DNA of 16,941 nt, taken from NCBI GenBank assembly GCA_046498185.1, contig JAWOBE010000144.1, positions 1 to 16,941 of the forward strand, in the 5' to 3' direction. Source of the DNA: CAYXDR01 sp046498185. Its GTDB lineage: Bacteria > Desulfobacterota > DSM-4660 > Desulfatiglandales > Desulfatiglandaceae. Below the pieces are notes generated by a model that searched no databases, was not told where the DNA came from, and was given only the letters and a program-made list of their open reading frames with translations. Each line of letters opens with the position of its first letter. Within the stretch, counting starts at the first letter, position 1. The translations under genes and the position numbers were made by a program. Positions 15,047 through 16,941 of the stretch are shown one piece after another.

Positions 15047-15817
15047 ATGAAAAGACTGCAGAATTATGTGGCGTTAGTCACTGGAGGTGCAAGAGGCATA
15101 GGCAGCGCGATATGTGAGCTTTTCGCCGAGCACGGCGCGAAGACAGCAGTTACTGATATCCTGGATGAAGAAGGCGGGAATGTCGCCGGCCGGATAAATG
15201 AATATGGTGGCGAGGCGGAATTTTTCCATTTGGATACAACTGACGAGAAGCAGGTGATAGAAGTTTTTGCAGCGGTTTCCAGGAAATTCGGCGACATACA
15301 GATCCTCGTAAACAACGCAGGAATATCAGGCCCCAATGAGCCGACCCATCAACTGGAAATGAGTGATTGGCTGAAATTGATGGATGTTAATGTAAACGGA
15401 GTTTTTCTTTGCACCAAGCATGTGATCCCGTATATGAAGCGGGCGAATGGGGGAAGCATTATAAATCTTTCTTCGATCTACGGTATTGTAGGTGCCCCCG
15501 ACCTTCCGGCATACCATGCCTCCAAAGGCGCGGTTCGTTTGATGACCAAGACGGACGCGCTGCTCTATGCAAAAGATAAAATCAGGGTTAATTCGATCCA
15601 TCCGGGTTATATATGGACACCTTTAGTGGAAGCTTTGGGTGAAGAATCTCCAGAAGGTGTTGAAGAATTTAGAAAAAAATTAGACGAAGTCCATCCGATA
15701 GGCCATGTAGGCGAACCGTCGGACGTTGCTTACGGTGCTTTGTACCTGGCTTCCGCGGAGTCCAAATTTCTGACCGGAAGCGAGCTGGTAATCGATGGAG
15801 GCTACACCGCGCAGTAG
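15047..15817 (+). CDS. Short-chain dehydrogenase/reductase (SDR), NAD-type
   Basis: A 256-residue classical SDR covering the whole length of the family. The Rossmann nucleotide loop is TGGARGIG (12-19). D37 at the end of the second strand favours NAD(H) over NADP(H). NNAG lies at 89-92, and the catalytic tetrad is probably N115, S143, Y156 and K160 (YHASK). The C-terminal LTGSELVIDGGYTAQ-like ending is typical of the 3-oxoacyl-ACP reductase/glucose-1-dehydrogenase/cyclopentanol-dehydrogenase-like branch. The substrate cannot be assigned from sequence, and annotation as FabG would be over-precise. It starts with a strong ribosome site (AAGGAGGAG, 15036-15044). It has its own upstream spacer, so it is probably separately transcribed. 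The DUF72 gene follows after 98 bases. Confidence 0.9.
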   Translation: MKRLQNYVALVTGGARGIGSAICELFAEHGAKTAVTDILDEEGGNVAGRINEYGGEAEFFHLDTTDEKQVIEVFAAVSRKFGDIQILVNNAGISGPNEPTHQLEMSDWLKLMDVNVNGVFLCTKHVIPYMKRANGGSIINLSSIYGIVGAPDLPAYHASKGAVRLMTKTDALLYAKDKIRVNSIHPGYIWTPLVEALGEESPEGVEEFRKKLDEVHPIGHVGEPSDVAYGALYLASAESKFLTGSELVIDGGYTAQ

Positions 15818-15915
15818 CGGTGGCAACTCCGTCCGACCGTCGGAATACGTATGATATATTGTTTGAGGTTTCCGAAGGAATGATCCAGGAATAAATTCGG
15901 ACACAGGTATTTTCC

Positions 15916-16656
15916 ATGGCGAATAAAGGCAATATTCATATCGGAACTTCCGGGTGGCAGTACAGCCACTGGAAAGGTCCGTTTTACCCCGAACATCTTT
16001 CGAACCATGAGTTGCTTGAATATTATTCCGGGTATTTTGATACCGTGGAAATAAACAATTCGTTTTACCGGTTGCCCAAAAGGGAAACTTTGCAGCGATG
16101 GAGGGAATGTGTGCCTGGAGAATTCATTTTCAGTTTCAAGGCAAACCGATACATTACCCATATGAAAAAACTGAAAGATCCCGCCGATTCTCTTGCGCGT
16201 ATGCTGGATGTCGTAGATTCTCTGGAGGATGCTCTGGGGCCGATTCTGTTTCAGCTGCCTCCCAGGTGGAAGTTCAACCCGGAGAGGTTTTCGAACTTCC
16301 TGGATATGTTACCGCCGCGATACAGGTATGTTTTTGAATTCAGAGATCCGAGCTGGCTTGTTCCTGATGCCTATAAAGCCCTGGACAAGGCGGGGGCGGC
16401 TTTTTGCATCTATGAAATCGGGGGCTTGAAATCCCCCACGCATGTCACAGAGGACTTCGTCTACATCAGGCTTCACGGTCCGGAAAGGGAGCCCTACCGG
16501 GGCCGGTATTCCACAAAGGTCCTGGCAGGGTGGGCGGGTGCTATTTCCAGCTGGGTGGTGCAGGGAAAAGACGTCTTTTGTTATTTCGATAACGATGAAG
16601 CCGGCTATGCGGCGCAGGATGCTGCAAGGCTACGAGAAATGTTGAAGAAAGAATGA
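15916..16656 (+). CDS. DUF72 (YecE-like) family protein
   Basis: A 246-residue protein covering the whole DUF72 fold, a TIM-barrel-like family of uncertain activity. Family marks are the N-terminal IGTSGWQYSHWKGPFYP (8-24), the FDTVEINNSFYRLP segment (near 41-54), FSFKANRYITH (near 72-82), the FQLPP turn (near 113-117), the FEFRDPSW strand (near 138-145) and YIRLHGP (near 182-188). A signal peptide is absent, so it is cytoplasmic. The ribosome site is weak (ACAGG, about 9 bases before the ATG). No better in-frame start is evident because the conserved N-terminus begins almost at once. The 98-base spacer from the SDR gene contains a short palindrome but no clear terminator. Its function in this context is unknown. 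Confidence 0.88.
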   Translation: MANKGNIHIGTSGWQYSHWKGPFYPEHLSNHELLEYYSGYFDTVEINNSFYRLPKRETLQRWRECVPGEFIFSFKANRYITHMKKLKDPADSLARMLDVVDSLEDALGPILFQLPPRWKFNPERFSNFLDMLPPRYRYVFEFRDPSWLVPDAYKALDKAGAAFCIYEIGGLKSPTHVTEDFVYIRLHGPEREPYRGRYSTKVLAGWAGAISSWVVQGKDVFCYFDNDEAGYAAQDAARLREMLKKE

Positions 16657-16660
16657 ACCG

Positions 16661-16704
16661 GGCCGGTAGTCAACTTTTAGTGTATGATGCCTTGGTCACC
16701 GGCC
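16661..16704 (+). terminator. GC-rich hairpin after the DUF72 gene, possible terminator
   Basis: GGCCGGT (16661-16667) and ACCGGCC (16698-16704) form a perfect 7-bp stem with a 30-base loop, starting 5 bases after the DUF72 stop. The following bases are T/A-rich (CTTATATTTT) but not a clean T-run, so termination is plausible rather than certain. Confidence 0.35.
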
Positions 16705-16740
16705 GGCCTTATATTTTAAATACGAAAGGAGAAAATCACT

Positions 16741-16866
16741 ATGAACGAGACAAAAAGAGACGCATATGTTCAACAAATGAAAGCCAGGATGGATGAATGG
16801 AACGCCGAAATCGACAAGTTGAAAGCAAAAGCCGACCAGGCGAAAGCCGGATCCTGGTTCAAATGA
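16741..16866 (+). CDS. 41-aa coiled-coil-like peptide, truncated stress-protein-like
   Basis: A short gene with a good ribosome site (AAAGGAGA, about 8 bases before the ATG). The peptide is highly charged and predicted helical, with heptad-like spacing in MKARMDEWNAEIDKLKAKA. It resembles the N-terminus of the sll1863-type stress-response/coiled-coil proteins, which are usually much longer (of the order of 100 residues, from memory). Here the helix is cut after AKAGSWFK, and the malQ start codon follows one base after the stop. It is either a degenerate remnant or a true mini-version. A role in stress response would be a guess from resemblance only. Confidence 0.55.
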   Translation: MNETKRDAYVQQMKARMDEWNAEIDKLKAKADQAKAGSWFK

Positions 16867-16867
16867 C

Positions 16868-16941
16868 ATGACAACGATAGAACGATTATCCGGTGTTTTG
16901 CTGCATCTCACGTCACTGCCTTCCAGGTTCGGAATCGGCGA
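16868..16941 (+). CDS. malQ: 4-alpha-glucanotransferase, N-terminal fragment
   Basis: The first 24 codons of a gene running off the right edge. The product opens MTTIERLSGVLLHLTSLPSR and continues FGIG, which closely matches the GH77 N-terminal pattern SGVLLHPTSLPs.yGIGD. Leu14 replaces the usual proline. Amylomaltase transfers alpha-1,4-glucan segments between chains and releases glucose, which fits the glucan and trehalose genes in this window. The start is one base after the stop of the 41-aa gene, with no strong ribosome site, so translational coupling to it is likely. The catalytic part lies outside the window, so identity rests on this short match. Confidence 0.75.
   Translation, partial: MTTIERLSGVLLHLTSLPSRFGIG

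Noticed and set aside
15832..15844. Palindrome TCCGACCGTCGGA in the SDR-DUF72 spacer
   Set aside because: The stem is 4-6 bp with a tiny loop and no T-run. It is too short to call a terminator or operator without other copies.

Overview
The window comes from a bacterial chromosome of moderate GC content. The coding is dense, with good Shine-Dalgarno sites (AGGAGG-type) ahead of most genes. The gene types fit a Deltaproteobacterium/Desulfobacterota best: an ADP-forming acyl-CoA synthetase fused to a GNAT domain, a six-hairpin glycosidase with an FPWK...RRLA-type N-terminus, and a long interspersed inverted repeat ending in GACTTTTT...GTCAT. That placement rests on recall of families, not on a search. 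No rRNA, tRNA, CRISPR array, integrase or transposase gene is visible.

Layout, left to right. At 49-95 a bidirectional terminator closes something outside the window. A promoter (-10 TATAAT at 210-215) then leads into a six-hairpin glycosidase (305-2581) followed by a 54-aa zinc-ribbon miniprotein (2600-2764). Converging on this pair is a GT4 glycosyltransferase on the minus strand (2779-4074). The 4075-4297 spacer carries start signals for both directions and a 20-codon ORF with a strong ribosome site. Next come the ADP-forming acyl-CoA synthetase/GNAT fusion (4298-6964), a strong terminator (6995-7016), and a P2A-type cation ATPase (7031-9802). A tightly coupled pair follows: a HAD phosphoglucomutase-like/trehalose-6-phosphate phosphatase fusion (9934-11496) and a GH65 disaccharide phosphorylase (11493-13907), overlapping by ATGA. 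A secreted lytic transglycosylase (13987-14658, minus) converges on them. A 388-base spacer holds a MITE-like inverted repeat of about 153 bp. The right end has an SDR oxidoreductase (15047-15817), a DUF72 protein (15916-16656), a 41-aa coiled-coil-like ORF (16741-16866) and the first 24 codons of malQ (16868 to the edge).

The common theme is alpha-glucan and trehalose metabolism: the six-hairpin glycosidase, the glycosyltransferase, TPP, the beta-phosphoglucomutase-like domain, the GH65 phosphorylase and 4-alpha-glucanotransferase. The 9934-13907 pair could form a complete route: trehalose-6-P to trehalose, to beta-glucose-1-P plus glucose, to glucose-6-P. It has the same domain order as the single-chain mycobacterial OtsB1 (Rv2006). 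The acyl-CoA synthetase could connect energy conservation or protein acetylation to this carbon store, but that link is only positional.

I found no clearly novel multi-gene system. The points most worth following up are the split OtsB1-like module with its nested leader ORF, the palindromic repeat, the synthetase/acetyltransferase fusion that keeps its phospho-histidine, and several very small ORFs.
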